Counted from the first letter of the stretch, positions 45,803 to 55,102 are shown. The stretch is DNA of 64,000 bases from Trichlorobacter ammonificans (GCF_933509905.1 NZ_OW150024.1:2034001-2098000), one strand, 5' to 3'. Made by a program: numbers and translations. Notes: generated by a model from the letters alone, not told the origin.

Positions 45803-47098
45803 CTACGGTTTGAAATCAAAAGCATAGGACAGCTTGACCAGTCCCCGCAGCTCGTTTTTGAACTCGGGGTTCCGCGAATAGTCCACGTCGCCCGTCAGCT
45901 TCAGGGCGCTGGTCAGCTTGTAGGATGCGGCGGCAATGACGGTGAAGGCATTTTTTTCTCCGTTAACCGCGCGATCGTAAAAAAGGTTGATCAGGTCTGC
46001 AGCCAGTTCAAATTTTTCGAACTTCTTGCCGGCATAGAGACGACACTCGGTATACTGCAGTTCCTTGACCCGGCCATCCATACGATACACCGAAGCTCCT
46101 GCCGAGTATCCCCGGTCACTGCTGTAGCTCAACCCGGCCCCGTAGTAGTGGGCTGTTCTGGCAATATCATAGGAGTTGTTGGTATACCGAGCCACCACTG
46201 CCACGTTGCCGGTGGGCTGATAGGCAGCCGTACCGCCGAGGGAAAGCAGCTTCTCGTTAGGATCGAGGTTTTTACCCATAAGGCGGAAGACGCTGCTGGT
46301 GGAGCCGTAGAAAAAGTCACGGTAGTTGACATTGGAAAGATCGGCTGACAGGCGAAACCTGTCGGACGGCAGATAGGAAAGCGAGTAGGTATGCTCCATC
46401 CAGCCGTCGGTCATTGAGTTGTAGGAGGAGCGGCCAGCCACGGCGATCTGACTGATCGGCTGAGCAACAAGGTCTATTCCCTCCTCCTCGCGGAAACGGC
46501 GATCCCCTTCCCGGGTCTGCAGGGCACTGACGCCGATGGTGTACTTGGTACCCAGCGAATGGGTCACCCTGCCGCCATAGATGAGGCTGCCCCCCTTCGC
46601 GGAAGGCTCGGTCACCACCGGAGAGCCGACAAAGCCGGCGGCACCGAAGCCACGCGCCAGATCGCTGCGCAGGTACAGACCGTCAAACTTTTCGGTCATC
46701 ACCCCTTCGGCAGTAAACTGACGGCCGACGCTGACCACCAGATTATTCTTGCTGTGCTGGTAGGTCAGGTAGCCGTAGCGCAGGTCGCCGTCCTGATACC
46801 GGTCGCGGGTCTTGCTTGCCAGGTCGGTCCTCCCCCATCCACCGAAGTGAAAAGAAAGTCCGTCATCCTTGGACAGGTTGGTGGCGGAGAGTTGCAGGTA
46901 TTCATATACGGGATAATAATCTTTTTTATCCGACCCCTGCCCCATTCTGAGGATAGTGGAGGCTTCTCCCGAAATCACAACCGACTCCGCCTGCGCAACC
47001 GCGGCAGAGCCGAGCAGACCGGCCAGCGAAAGCCCCAACGCCATCCGCAGGTAGCGGCGCGACACGACACGCTTCATGCTCATCTGGTGGGTGTCCAA
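45803..47098 (-). CDS. Outer-membrane beta-barrel protein of a porin-cytochrome cluster
   Basis: 431 residues starting at TTG 47098, chosen because AAGGAGG lies 7 nt upstream; ATGs at 47083 and 47077 are too far from it. Signal peptide ends near AVAQA. The mature part alternates hydrophobic and polar residues with many aromatic girdle positions and ends in a C-terminal strand LVKLSYAFDF plus KP. Tight linkage to two multiheme lipoproteins suggests the channel of an Ext/Pcc-like electron conduit; no heme motif of its own. Confidence 0.82.
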   Translation of the reverse strand: MDTHQMSMKRVVSRRYLRMALGLSLAGLLGSAAVAQAESVVISGEASTILRMGQGSDKKDYYPVYEYLQLSATNLSKDDGLSFHFGGWGRTDLASKTRDRYQDGDLRYGYLTYQHSKNNLVVSVGRQFTAEGVMTEKFDGLYLRSDLARGFGAAGFVGSPVVTEPSAKGGSLIYGGRVTHSLGTKYTIGVSALQTREGDRRFREEEGIDLVAQPISQIAVAGRSSYNSMTDGWMEHTYSLSYLPSDRFRLSADLSNVNYRDFFYGSTSSVFRLMGKNLDPNEKLLSLGGTAAYQPTGNVAVVARYTNNSYDIARTAHYYGAGLSYSSDRGYSAGASVYRMDGRVKELQYTECRLYAGKKFEKFELAADLINLFYDRAVNGEKNAFTVIAAASYKLTSALKLTGDVDYSRNPEFKNELRGLVKLSYAFDFKP

Positions 47099-47167
47099 AG
47101 TAAAACCTCCTTACCTGATAGTTGAAGAGAGAGTAGAGCCCTGAAACGGCATAAAACTGCGTCGGCC

Positions 47168-47196
47168 ACGTTACCTGTTTCCGTATACGTTGTCAA
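47168..47196 (-). promoter_or_regulatory. putative promoter for the porin-cytochrome operon
   Basis: On the minus strand TTGACA (47196-47191), 17-bp spacer, TAACGT (47173-47168). The -35 is perfect and the -10 poor. Located about 70 bp before the TTG start, downstream of the terminator at 47274. Confidence 0.4.
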
Positions 47197-47267
47197 CGCC
47201 GAGCGTTGCGCAAAGGCATGCTACAGCTGCATCCGGCAACAACCTGTCGAACCACCACGGTTGTCAC

Positions 47268-47297
47268 AAAAAAGGCGTTCCGAAGAACCGGAACGCC
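47268..47297 (-). terminator. intrinsic terminator after the HhH gene
   Basis: On the minus strand an 8-bp perfect stem (GGCGTTCC / GGAACGCC, loop 8) is followed by six T. Well-formed rho-independent terminator, 33 bp after the stop at 47330; it separates the HhH gene from the porin operon. Confidence 0.85.
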
Positions 47298-47329
47298 TGT
47301 AAGTTTTATCCGGAATCCTGAAGTCCCGA

Positions 47330-47731
47330 TTACTTTTTCTGCCCGCCCTTCTGTTGCTGCAGCTGCTGCAGAGCAGCCTGCGGATTCTTGACGGCAATCA
47401 GGCCCCTGATGGCTTCATAATTGGCCTCGGGTACGACCTTGTTGGTTACAAGCCATGCCTTGCTTGCATACGGCCGACCGGCAATAATTTTGTCCGCAAG
47501 CTCATCGGTAATGGTCGGCAGCTTTTTCAACTCTGCCTTGGAGGCGGCATTAATATCCACCAGCTTGGAAAGAGGTACTTTCGATTTCTTCTTCACATCA
47601 GTCTTCTTGACTGGCTTTACCACTTTCCTCGGCTTACGCGGTGCCTCGTCCTCCTCAACGGCTCGAACCACCGTTGCCGAAAGCCCGAGAATAGCGACAC
47701 AGCAGATAATCCCAACGAGTTTACGTTTCAT
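47330..47731 (-). CDS. Secreted helix-hairpin-helix (ComEA-like) protein
   Basis: 133 residues from the ATG at 47731 (a TTG one codon earlier is possible), after AGGAGG. Signal peptide about 1-25 (ending VVRA). A Lys-rich linker precedes a ComEA-type helix-hairpin-helix: LVDINAASKAELKKLPTITD followed by ELADKIIAGRPY. A Gln-rich tail ends the protein. ComEA domains bind DNA in the periplasm during competence; here the role is uncertain. It is a monocistronic unit between two strong terminators. Confidence 0.82.
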   Translation of the reverse strand: MKRKLVGIICCVAILGLSATVVRAVEEDEAPRKPRKVVKPVKKTDVKKKSKVPLSKLVDINAASKAELKKLPTITDELADKIIAGRPYASKAWLVTNKVVPEANYEAIRGLIAVKNPQAALQQLQQQKGGQKK

Positions 47732-47816
47732 CAACAGGCAACCTCCTGACCCAATGTATGGACATCAACCGAAACCGGCGTCTGTACCTAGCATATTCAA
47801 ACCATTAACCGCAATC

Positions 47817-47857
47817 ACAAAACGACCCGGAGACGCAAAGTCTCCGGGTCGTTTTGT
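47817..47857. terminator. 18-bp perfect stem terminator downstream of the decaheme gene
   Basis: ACAAAACGACCCGGAGAC pairs with GTCTCCGGGTCGTTTTGT around GCAAA. With A-rich and T-rich ends it can act in both directions; for the minus-strand decaheme gene it ends in TTTTGTG. Confidence 0.85.
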
Positions 47858-47922
47858 GTACATCTCACGCTTCGGGATACGGACAGGCCGTCTCCCGACA
47901 TACAGCATACTTCCAGAACTGC

Positions 47923-49992
47923 TTACTTGCTGTGAACCTTCTTGATGTCGCCAATCTTACCCGAGCCGTGGCAAGCCATGCAAGCCTCGGTATTGACAGC
48001 CACACCACCGACCAAGGTCGTAGAACGCTTCACGTACAGCTTACCGCCATTTTGCTGCATATGGGCAACTGCACTGCTTGTGTCATGGCAGCCGAAGCAA
48101 GAAGCGGTGATCGGCGAAATAACCAAGTGGTTAGCACCTGCGCCAACGCTATAATCTTCGTAGCCGTTGCCAAAGGACTTCACCCACGGAGACAGACCGA
48201 TAACGGTATTGGCGCCCGGGTCAGGGAAGTTACCACTCAGAGCGGCAGACCACAGCAGGCCAGTCAGTGCGTTTTTGCTGGCAGTGTTCGAGAAGTCATA
48301 GCTGCCGGCAACGTGGCACTGCTCGCAGTTTTTCAGTACGCCCGGATAGGTTACATGGCCAAAACCGGCCGGATTGGAAGCTGTTGCCTCATAGCTGTAA
48401 TCTACCGTACGCTTACCCGAGCCATGGATACCGTGCACCAGATCCTTGGCACTGACGGACCAGCCGCCGCCGTAGTTATAGCTAGCGCCGACATGGCCGG
48501 TAGCGCGGCCATTGTAGTGGCAGACTGCGCAGCCTTCACCGTTGTTACGGGTACCACCATGGAAGGACGGACCAGTGCCCAGCTGTCCGTGGCAAGCGTT
48601 ACACTTGGCAGCGCTCACGATGGAACGGCGGGGATTGTAACCATCTGCAACCTTCATCGGGAAGACGGCATCGTTCAGCCTGATGCCCTGCGGATATGCC
48701 GGGTGGTTCAGTTGCACAAAACCGCTGTAGTCGATACCAACCAAGCCGGTTACCATGGTTGCAGTGTCAGGAATAATAGTTGCAAGCGTAGCTGTGTAAT
48801 AACCATCGGCATCCGGACCGGTCTGGCTGTTGCCGCCTACGCCATCACGGACATTCTTGACCGAGACGTTGAAAGAGGTGGTCCAATCCGCCGGTGCAGC
48901 AACACCAAAGGTGTTGGCTGCAGCATAGGCAATATAGAGACCGGGGCTGCCGTCAACGTTATCGATCAGGTAGCCGCTGCTGCGCAGGGTCACCGGCTGG
49001 CCGTCCTTCAGAATGCGATAGGTAATCTGAGCCTTCTTGGCGCCAGCTGCACCTACCACCTTAACAGACTTGATTTCATAGGCGATCTTGTAGACACCGG
49101 AGGGCAGATTCAGCTGGGAAGCCAGCGGAATGGAGGGACCCTGACCAGAAGGATAGCCATTGGTTGGAACGTTTACTGCGGTATTCAGCGGGTAACCGGC
49201 GCGACCGTTTGCACCGGTGGGATCAACGGTTACGTGGTAGCGAGTGATGTCGGCGGTCTTGTGGCAGAGGGCGCAGTTGGCGTCATTGCTAGCAGAGCCA
49301 CCAATATGGCCGGCGCCAGTGGACCAGTTGATACCGTCGTGGCAGCTACCGCAAGCCAGACGGCTGGGGACGGAGCCCCAGTTAGCAGCCTGGGTGGCTT
49401 CTGCGCCACTGTGGCACTTCACGCAGTTGTTGACCGGCTGGGGATACGTAATGTGATTGTACTGCACGCCGGCATAGTTATAGCCGGTCTTGGTCAGCGC
49501 CTCACCTGCATGCAGCTTGTGGATGAAGACCGGGAAATCGCCCTGTACTTCACCATCGGCGATGTAGGGGCTACCAGTGAAAGCACCACCAGTAGAGGCG
49601 GAGTTGGTCCGGCCGAACTTGCGCTGGTCGGTATGGCAGACCACGCAGATACGGGCGTCGTTCCGGGAACCGCCGTGGAAACCAAGGCCATTCAGCTTGC
49701 TGTGGCAAGAGTTGCAGCTCTCGGTGGACACAACGTTGCGCTGGGCGTTGGCGCTGGTGACTGCCTTACCGGTAGCGGGAACAAAGTCGTAGATGATGTT
49801 GGCCGGATCAGCGATGTTGGCGGAGGCAACACCACTGTTTGAACCGTCGGCGGTGTTGCTGCCGGTACCGCGGGCGGCGCCAGAAATCTGGATCACCAGA
49901 CGGTGAGTCAGGGTCGGATCATAGGTCAGGTCGCCAAGGTCAGCAGCAACGTTGGGAGCCGTCAGGGTCATGGCGGCAACCTGATCCTTCAC
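47923..49992 (-). CDS. OmcA/MtrC-family decaheme cytochrome, C-terminal fragment (all hemes)
   Basis: 689-residue frame carrying ten CXXCH motifs: CNSCH, CVVCH, CVKCH, CGSCH, CALCH, then CNACH, CAVCH, CEQCH, CFGCH, CMACH. The two pentaheme groups are separated by a beta-rich domain (about residues 265-430), as in MtrC/OmcA. It has no signal peptide; its GTG start overlaps the stop of the upstream frame (GTGA). The natural N-terminus is the frame 49989-50489, displaced by a 2-nt insertion. Without that insertion the gene encodes about 854 residues. Confidence 0.9.
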   Translation of the reverse strand: MKDQVAAMTLTAPNVAADLGDLTYDPTLTHRLVIQISGAARGTGSNTADGSNSGVASANIADPANIIYDFVPATGKAVTSANAQRNVVSTESCNSCHSKLNGLGFHGGSRNDARICVVCHTDQRKFGRTNSASTGGAFTGSPYIADGEVQGDFPVFIHKLHAGEALTKTGYNYAGVQYNHITYPQPVNNCVKCHSGAEATQAANWGSVPSRLACGSCHDGINWSTGAGHIGGSASNDANCALCHKTADITRYHVTVDPTGANGRAGYPLNTAVNVPTNGYPSGQGPSIPLASQLNLPSGVYKIAYEIKSVKVVGAAGAKKAQITYRILKDGQPVTLRSSGYLIDNVDGSPGLYIAYAAANTFGVAAPADWTTSFNVSVKNVRDGVGGNSQTGPDADGYYTATLATIIPDTATMVTGLVGIDYSGFVQLNHPAYPQGIRLNDAVFPMKVADGYNPRRSIVSAAKCNACHGQLGTGPSFHGGTRNNGEGCAVCHYNGRATGHVGASYNYGGGWSVSAKDLVHGIHGSGKRTVDYSYEATASNPAGFGHVTYPGVLKNCEQCHVAGSYDFSNTASKNALTGLLWSAALSGNFPDPGANTVIGLSPWVKSFGNGYEDYSVGAGANHLVISPITASCFGCHDTSSAVAHMQQNGGKLYVKRSTTLVGGVAVNTEACMACHGSGKIGDIKKVHSK

Positions 49993-50489
49993 CTTGGTGA
50001 TGTCGCGGTAGAAGAGGTGTAGGTGTAGGTACCGTCGCCGTGGTCAACCAGCGTACCGGTGTTGTCCGTGGTGGGACGGGTAGCGGTGGCGGCGGTGGTG
50101 GTGGTCGGCACCGTGGTCACAATGTAGCTGACCCACTTGCTGGGGGAACCGTTGGTGCCGGGAACCAGCTTGGCCAGCGCAAAGGACACGTTGGAATAGC
50201 TGGCCACCGTGGCGGTTGAGCTCTTGGAGCTATTGCCAAGGCCGACCAAGGGGTTGCCGTTGGCATCGGTCACCTTGAACTTGACCACCGGCGGACTGTT
50301 GATGGAAACACTCAGAACCTCACCCTTGGGAGCGAGATCAGACCACTGGTCCGTTGTCAGGCTGGCCACGCTGACCGGTGCTGCCGTAGCGTCCCTGCCA
50401 TCACGGCCATCCTTGCCGTCTTTGCCGCAGCCTGCAAGCAGCAGGGAACCCGCTGCAATACAGAGCGCCAAACGAGTAAACATGTTCAT
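49989..50489 (-). CDS. Decaheme cytochrome lipoprotein, N-terminal fragment (frameshifted)
   Basis: From the ATG at 50489 (after GGAGG) comes a clear lipoprotein signal (LLLAGC, then GKDGKDGRDGRD) and an Ig-like domain typical of OmcA/MtrC N-termini. The frame runs to DHGDGTYTYT and then into SSTATSPR-stop. In the next frame the expected FYRDITKVKDQV follows. A GTG at 50540 with AAGGAG is an alternative start but gives an atypically long n-region. Read alone it would be a short heme-less lipoprotein. Confidence 0.85.
   Translation of the reverse strand: MNMFTRLALCIAAGSLLLAGCGKDGKDGRDGRDATAAPVSVASLTTDQWSDLAPKGEVLSVSINSPPVVKFKVTDANGNPLVGLGNSSKSSTATVASYSNVSFALAKLVPGTNGSPSKWVSYIVTTVPTTTTAATATRPTTDNTGTLVDHGDGTYTYTSSTATSPR
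50009..50018 (-). other. 2-nt insertion causing frameshift in the decaheme gene
   Basis: On the coding strand ACCTCTTCTACC occurs where ACCTTCTACC would keep the frame (Thr-Phe-Tyr). The extra dinucleotide lies within a TCTTCT run, consistent with slippage, a real mutation or a sequencing error. Confidence 0.75.
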
Positions 50490-51229
50490 ACACAAGCCTC
50501 CGGGTAAACTTTTGATTGGATACTTCGCCACACTGCTCACATTACTCCTTACGCCACGCGTGCTTCCAATAATCCGACCCGTTCACCTCCTTTTTTCGTT
50601 GGGCTCGTACAACAACACCCTGAACTCGATTGGTGCTGCTTTCCCATTCAATATCGAAACAGTCACAGCACCGGCTAAACTCCTACAAATACGGTACAGT
50701 ATAGATACATCAAGCCCCTCCTGGCTGCAATGCGATTCTGGACAGTGAAGAACGGCGCCATTCCCAGACAAAAATAAAATATTTTAAGACACTTACACAG
50801 CCACCCCCCCACACACCCACGCCATCCGAAACACCGAAAGCAAAAAACGCGCCAAACAAAAAAATTATATAAAAATACATTAATTTCAACATATTAAAGC
50901 AAACCACCCCTGCCACACCCCACAGAACCGTTGTTCATAATTCGGCACACCAAACAGCCACCAATTTAGCCAAAAACGTTTATATAATTAATTTTATTAA
51001 TAATATTTAATAAAAATAGATGTTCAATTTTCGACACCGCCAACTATGGGCGCCGTGCTGCACTGTACCGAACTCAATACATCAGCCGACATCCTATTTA
51101 TAAACCATGGTCTGTCTGTGTCGGAGCCGGAGAGGCCTGCAGGGAAAAAACAGACTGACAAACGGCCCATCAGGAAAGGTGAGATATCAGAAGAATACCA
51201 GGAGAGTACCGCCAGCTCAGCGGGGGAGA
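50490..51229. other. 740-bp non-coding region with AT-rich island and inverted 18-mers
   Basis: 50490-50740 is the decaheme leader and contains an extra strong Shine-Dalgarno-like AAGGAGGTGA (coding strand, near 50585). 50760-51045 is strikingly AT-rich compared with the rest. Two 18-bp copies in inverted orientation, 16 of 18 identical, bracket it at 50742-50759 (ACAGTGAAGAACGGCGCC) and 51049-51066. No convincing gene was found; small frames here lack support. Confidence 0.6.
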
Positions 51230-52597
51230 TCAGGGTTTTCTAATACTGTATTTTTCCATCTTGCCGTAGAGCGTACCGCGGGCGATATCCAGTGCGTCGG
51301 CGGCCTGTTTGAGGTTCCACTGTTTTTCTTCCAGAACCCGCCTGATCAGTGACGCTTCCACATCTGCAAGGGTTGTCGATGGGCTGGTCAGCGTCACACT
51401 GCTTTTCGGCTGTGCCGGCTGACGAAGCAGTTCGGGGAAGTCGCCCGGGGAGAGCATCCGGTTGCGACTGAAGACCACGGCATGTTCAACGATGTTAGCC
51501 AGTTCCCGGCAGTTGCCGGGCCACTGATAGCGACAGAGCAGCTCCATGGCGTCGGCAGTGAACCCCTCGATCTGTTTGCCGGAGAGCGCACGGAACCGGT
51601 CAAGGAAGTAGTTGGCCAGCAACGGGATGTCGGAGGTGCGTTCACGTAGCGGAGGGGCTTGCAGGGAAACAACGTTGATACGGTAGTAAAGATCTTCGCG
51701 GAATTGCTTTTCCGTCACCGCCCTGGCCAGGTCGCGGTTCGTGGCGCAAATCAGCCGGACGTCGGCCCGGAGCGTCTCCGTGCCGCCGACCCGCTGAAAA
51801 ACGCCCAGCTCCAGGATGCGCAGCAGCGCCACCTGCGTGGTCATCGAAATATCGCCGATTTCATCGAGGAAAAGTGTTCCCCCCGACGCCTGTTCGAACA
51901 ATCCCTTTTTCTGACCAACGGCACCGGTGAAGGCGCCCTTTTCATGACCGAACAGCTCACTGCTCACCAGACCGTCCGACAGTGCGGCACAGTTGACCTG
52001 CAGAAAGGGGCCATCCTTGCGGGAGCTTTTGGCGTGGATGGCGGCAGCGATCAACTCTTTGCCGGTTCCGCTCTCACCGGTAATCAGTACCGTTGCGGAA
52101 GTCTGGGCCACCTGATTGATTTTTTCGTAGATTTCGAACATCTTGCGGTCCTGGCCGATGATGTTCTCGAAGCTGAAGCCGCGCCGCTGCGCATCATCGG
52201 GGGTAGCGTGGGACCGGAAGGCGCTGCGGTGGGCACAAACGGTTTCTATGGCTCGCTCCACCATGTCGAAATCCAGCGGTTTCAGGAGATAGTCGTAGGC
52301 GCCGGCCTTCATCGCCTTCACTGCCTGGGAGGTGGAGTCAAGGCCGGTCAGAATCAGGACGAACAGATACGGATACCGGTTTTTAATCTCCGTCATCAAT
52401 TCAATGCCGTCCATGAACGGCATCTGCAGATCGGTGAAGACCATGTCGGCAGGAAACTGCTGCAGACGCAGGAGCGCTTCCTCGCCACTCTGGGCCGTTT
52501 CCACCAGAAAGCGGGGATCCCGACCGATCCGGCTGCGAAAAATGCGACAATAAGCTGGTTCATCATCGACAAACAGGATACGAATCTTCTCGCTCAC
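51230..52597 (-). CDS. Sigma54-dependent NtrC-family response regulator
   Basis: 455 residues: a receiver with Asp56 (MVFTDLQMP), an AAA+ domain with Walker A GESGTGKE from 174 and the sigma54-contact motif GAFTGA at 221-226, and a C-terminal Fis-type HTH (LKQAADALDIARGTLYGKM). Starts at GTG overlapping the stop of the upstream receiver gene. Candidate activator of the neighbouring cytochrome cluster, though I could not find a clear -24/-12 promoter there. Confidence 0.94.
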   Translation of the reverse strand: MSEKIRILFVDDEPAYCRIFRSRIGRDPRFLVETAQSGEEALLRLQQFPADMVFTDLQMPFMDGIELMTEIKNRYPYLFVLILTGLDSTSQAVKAMKAGAYDYLLKPLDFDMVERAIETVCAHRSAFRSHATPDDAQRRGFSFENIIGQDRKMFEIYEKINQVAQTSATVLITGESGTGKELIAAAIHAKSSRKDGPFLQVNCAALSDGLVSSELFGHEKGAFTGAVGQKKGLFEQASGGTLFLDEIGDISMTTQVALLRILELGVFQRVGGTETLRADVRLICATNRDLARAVTEKQFREDLYYRINVVSLQAPPLRERTSDIPLLANYFLDRFRALSGKQIEGFTADAMELLCRYQWPGNCRELANIVEHAVVFSRNRMLSPGDFPELLRQPAQPKSSVTLTSPSTTLADVEASLIRRVLEEKQWNLKQAADALDIARGTLYGKMEKYSIRKP

Positions 52598-53001
52598 GTC
52601 GTAGTTGCTCCCTCTCCCATTCCGCTCCTGCAGCGCTTCCCTGCCGCCCGGATCAGGGCCTTCAGTTCATCCCGCTTCCAGGGTTTGTGAAGGAATCCCA
52701 TGATATCACCCTGCTGCAGAGCGCCGGCAACGGCAGGTACCTCCACAAATCCGGAGATGACGATTCCCGAAATCCACGGCCACCGGGCATGCACTTCGTG
52801 AAGAAAATCAAGGCCGTTCATCCCCGGCATCTGATAATCGGAAACAACCACATCCACCGGCTGGTTCTCCAGCAGCTCAAGCGCTTGGGCTGCCGAGGTG
52901 GCGCTGTGCATGCTGATGCCTTCGTTTCGGCAGAAACGCTCCAGCGTACGCAGGATATGCACTTCGTCATCAACGCAGAGCAGACGCAGTCTATCGGACA
53001 T
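52594..53001 (-). CDS. Stand-alone receiver-domain protein
   Basis: 135 residues, receiver only: acidic pair DDE at 11-13, phosphoacceptor Asp55 (VVVSDYQMPGMNG), and Lys in LHKPWKRDEL. The KPW variant resembles receivers of the RpfG/HDOD-signalling group. The ATG at 53001 follows GGAGG. It overlaps the kinase upstream (11 bp) and the NtrC gene downstream (4 bp), so all three are coupled. Confidence 0.9.
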   Translation of the reverse strand: MSDRLRLLCVDDEVHILRTLERFCRNEGISMHSATSAAQALELLENQPVDVVVSDYQMPGMNGLDFLHEVHARWPWISGIVISGFVEVPAVAGALQQGDIMGFLHKPWKRDELKALIRAAGKRCRSGMGEGATTT

Positions 53002-55102
53002 TGCCGCCTCCGGCAACTGCTGAAAACGAGACAACGGATCCGACATTTGCCCCTGCACGACCACCGGACACAACTTCGTCGCCGGTGTCCAGCGGCAGCC
53101 GGATGATGAAGGTCGTACCGGCGCCGGGAACGCTCTCCACACGGATTTCACCGTGATGCTGGCTGACGATGTCGTACACGATGGAAAGCCCCAGCCCGGT
53201 CCCCTGCCCCACATCCTTGGTCGTGAAGAATGGCTCGAATATCCTGGACAGATTTTCCGGCGCAATGCCGCTGCCGGTATCGGCGATGGAGATAAAGACC
53301 GCATCGTCTGCAGCCCAGGTACTGACCGTCACCTCGCCGCGCTTCTCAATGGCATGGGCGGCGTTGATCAGCAGGTTCATGAACACCTGGTTGAGCTGTT
53401 GCGGGTAGCAGCGGATTTTCGGGATCGTGCCGAAGCGCCGATGCACCAACGCTTTGTGTCGCAGTTCATGGTGGGTAATGGCGATGGTGCTCTCCAGGCA
53501 TTCGTTGATGTCGGCACGTTTATACTCCACGTCGTCGACCCGGGAAAAATTGCGCAGGTTCCTGACAATGCTGCTGACACGCCCCGCCCCTTCCAGTGAC
53601 TCGGCGATCAGGGTATCGAAATCCTCGAAGATGAGGTCGACCCCCAGCTCATGCCGCTCCCGCGCAAGGTCTTCCAATTCCTGCGCGTCGGAGCAGCGCC
53701 CGGCAACCGCCTGCTGCAGCTCGAGAAAACGTTGCAGGCGGGTCATGTACACCCGCAGCTCTTCAAGGTTGTTGGTGACAAAGCCGATCGGATTGTTGAT
53801 ATCGTGGGCCACGCCGGCGGCCAACAGACCGATGCTGGCCATCTTGTCCTGATGCAGGATCACCGCCTGCCGGGATTTCAATTCCGTATAGGCCTGCTCC
53901 AACTCGTTACGCCCCTGCTCCAGCTCCCGGCTCATAGCTTCAAGGGTCCGGGTCCGCTCCGCCACCCGCTCTTCCAGGTGATCGTTCAGGTGGATCAGTT
54001 CGGCTTCAACCCGTTGACGCTCGGCGACTTCCTGCTCCAGCAGGGTATTGGTCCGGTTGACGTTGGCAACCTCATCGGCAAGCTTCTGCTGGGCAGTCTG
54101 CAATCTGGCTTCCACCTGGCCGAGAATCCGCCAGGCAAAGGCAAACAGGACGGAGCAGATACCCAGCCCCAGCAGCACGACCTTCAGCACGAAGTTAGAG
54201 AAGTCCTTGGCAATCCGGGTGGTGTCGTGCAGCAGGACGAATTCCCCCACCACCCGTCCGCCGGTTTCCACCAGAGGAAAACGCTTGGCCGCAAACCGGC
54301 GGTCATCGAGACGGATGTTCTTCCATCCCTGGCCATCGAACGAACGGGCAGCCGGCTGCGACAGCATGGCAACCAGGCCATCGGGAATACGCGGCAGGGA
54401 GTGACCGGACACCACCTTGGCCGGTAGCAGATCCCAGGAGGAGCGCTGCCCCGCCCCCTTTACCGACGCCTCCCATATTTTTCGGTCCAGCAGTGATTTG
54501 TCGAGGCCCACCAGATAGTCAACATGGCTGATGGCGGCCAGCTTGCGCATGGTTCCGCCGATTTCCGACCCCAGCTCAATGAACCCCAGCAGGCCGGTCG
54601 CGTCATACCAGGGGATCACCAGCCGCAGGGCCAGCATACCGGAGGGGGCCAATTCGAGGCCGTGGGCGGGGCGACCGCTTTCCAGGGCCCGACGCACGGT
54701 GTTCCCGGCCGTGCCGCCGACATGTTCACGCGGTGCGTGAATACTGAGCACCGTTGCGGCATCGGGACCATACACCGTGAGATGGCTGATTCCCTCGGGC
54801 CCGGCCATGCGGCGGTAGTAGGGCAATGCCTGCCGGTAGAGCGCGGTCCGGTCGCCGTGGCGCATGGCGTTTTTCAGGAAAGGGTCGATAACGATCGGCT
54901 CCGCCGTGGCGATCATCCATTCCGACCTGATGGAGAGAAGTTCGTTGAAGAGGGACTGCGCTTCGTGATAGTGCCGGTCAAGGGCATCGGAGATGGTGTT
55001 GCGTCTGATGGCATAGGCACTGTACAGGAAACTGCCCAAGAGCACCAAAAAGGTGAGGGTCAGCGGAACCAGTACCTGTCGACGAAGGTTGGAGAATATC
55101 AT
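52991..55102 (-). CDS. Membrane sensor histidine kinase with Cache-like sensor
   Basis: 703 residues. Helix 1 (about 9-30), a periplasmic dCache-like domain of about 270 residues, helix 2 (about 305-325), a long coiled coil (about 330-415), HisKA with His433 in GVAHDINNPIGFV, and a HATPase domain (GTGLGLSIVYDIV). No receiver is fused. Partners are the two response regulators encoded immediately downstream. Confidence 0.93.
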   Translation of the reverse strand: MIFSNLRRQVLVPLTLTFLVLLGSFLYSAYAIRRNTISDALDRHYHEAQSLFNELLSIRSEWMIATAEPIVIDPFLKNAMRHGDRTALYRQALPYYRRMAGPEGISHLTVYGPDAATVLSIHAPREHVGGTAGNTVRRALESGRPAHGLELAPSGMLALRLVIPWYDATGLLGFIELGSEIGGTMRKLAAISHVDYLVGLDKSLLDRKIWEASVKGAGQRSSWDLLPAKVVSGHSLPRIPDGLVAMLSQPAARSFDGQGWKNIRLDDRRFAAKRFPLVETGGRVVGEFVLLHDTTRIAKDFSNFVLKVVLLGLGICSVLFAFAWRILGQVEARLQTAQQKLADEVANVNRTNTLLEQEVAERQRVEAELIHLNDHLEERVAERTRTLEAMSRELEQGRNELEQAYTELKSRQAVILHQDKMASIGLLAAGVAHDINNPIGFVTNNLEELRVYMTRLQRFLELQQAVAGRCSDAQELEDLARERHELGVDLIFEDFDTLIAESLEGAGRVSSIVRNLRNFSRVDDVEYKRADINECLESTIAITHHELRHKALVHRRFGTIPKIRCYPQQLNQVFMNLLINAAHAIEKRGEVTVSTWAADDAVFISIADTGSGIAPENLSRIFEPFFTTKDVGQGTGLGLSIVYDIVSQHHGEIRVESVPGAGTTFIIRLPLDTGDEVVSGGRAGANVGSVVSFSAVAGGGNVR

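Noticed and set aside
47854-49842. 662-codon plus-strand frame opposite the decaheme gene
   Set aside because: The opposite strand encodes ten CXXCH motifs in a recognised family; the long frame is a shadow.
50490-50760. GEMM-type cyclic dinucleotide riboswitch before the decaheme gene
   Set aside because: Expected in Geobacter cytochrome leaders, but the conserved core sequences were not found.
50490-51229. Sigma54 (-24/-12) promoter for the decaheme gene
   Set aside because: I searched the minus strand for GG-N10-GC and found none close to consensus; one loose match (51048-51062) is on the plus strand with no gene after it.
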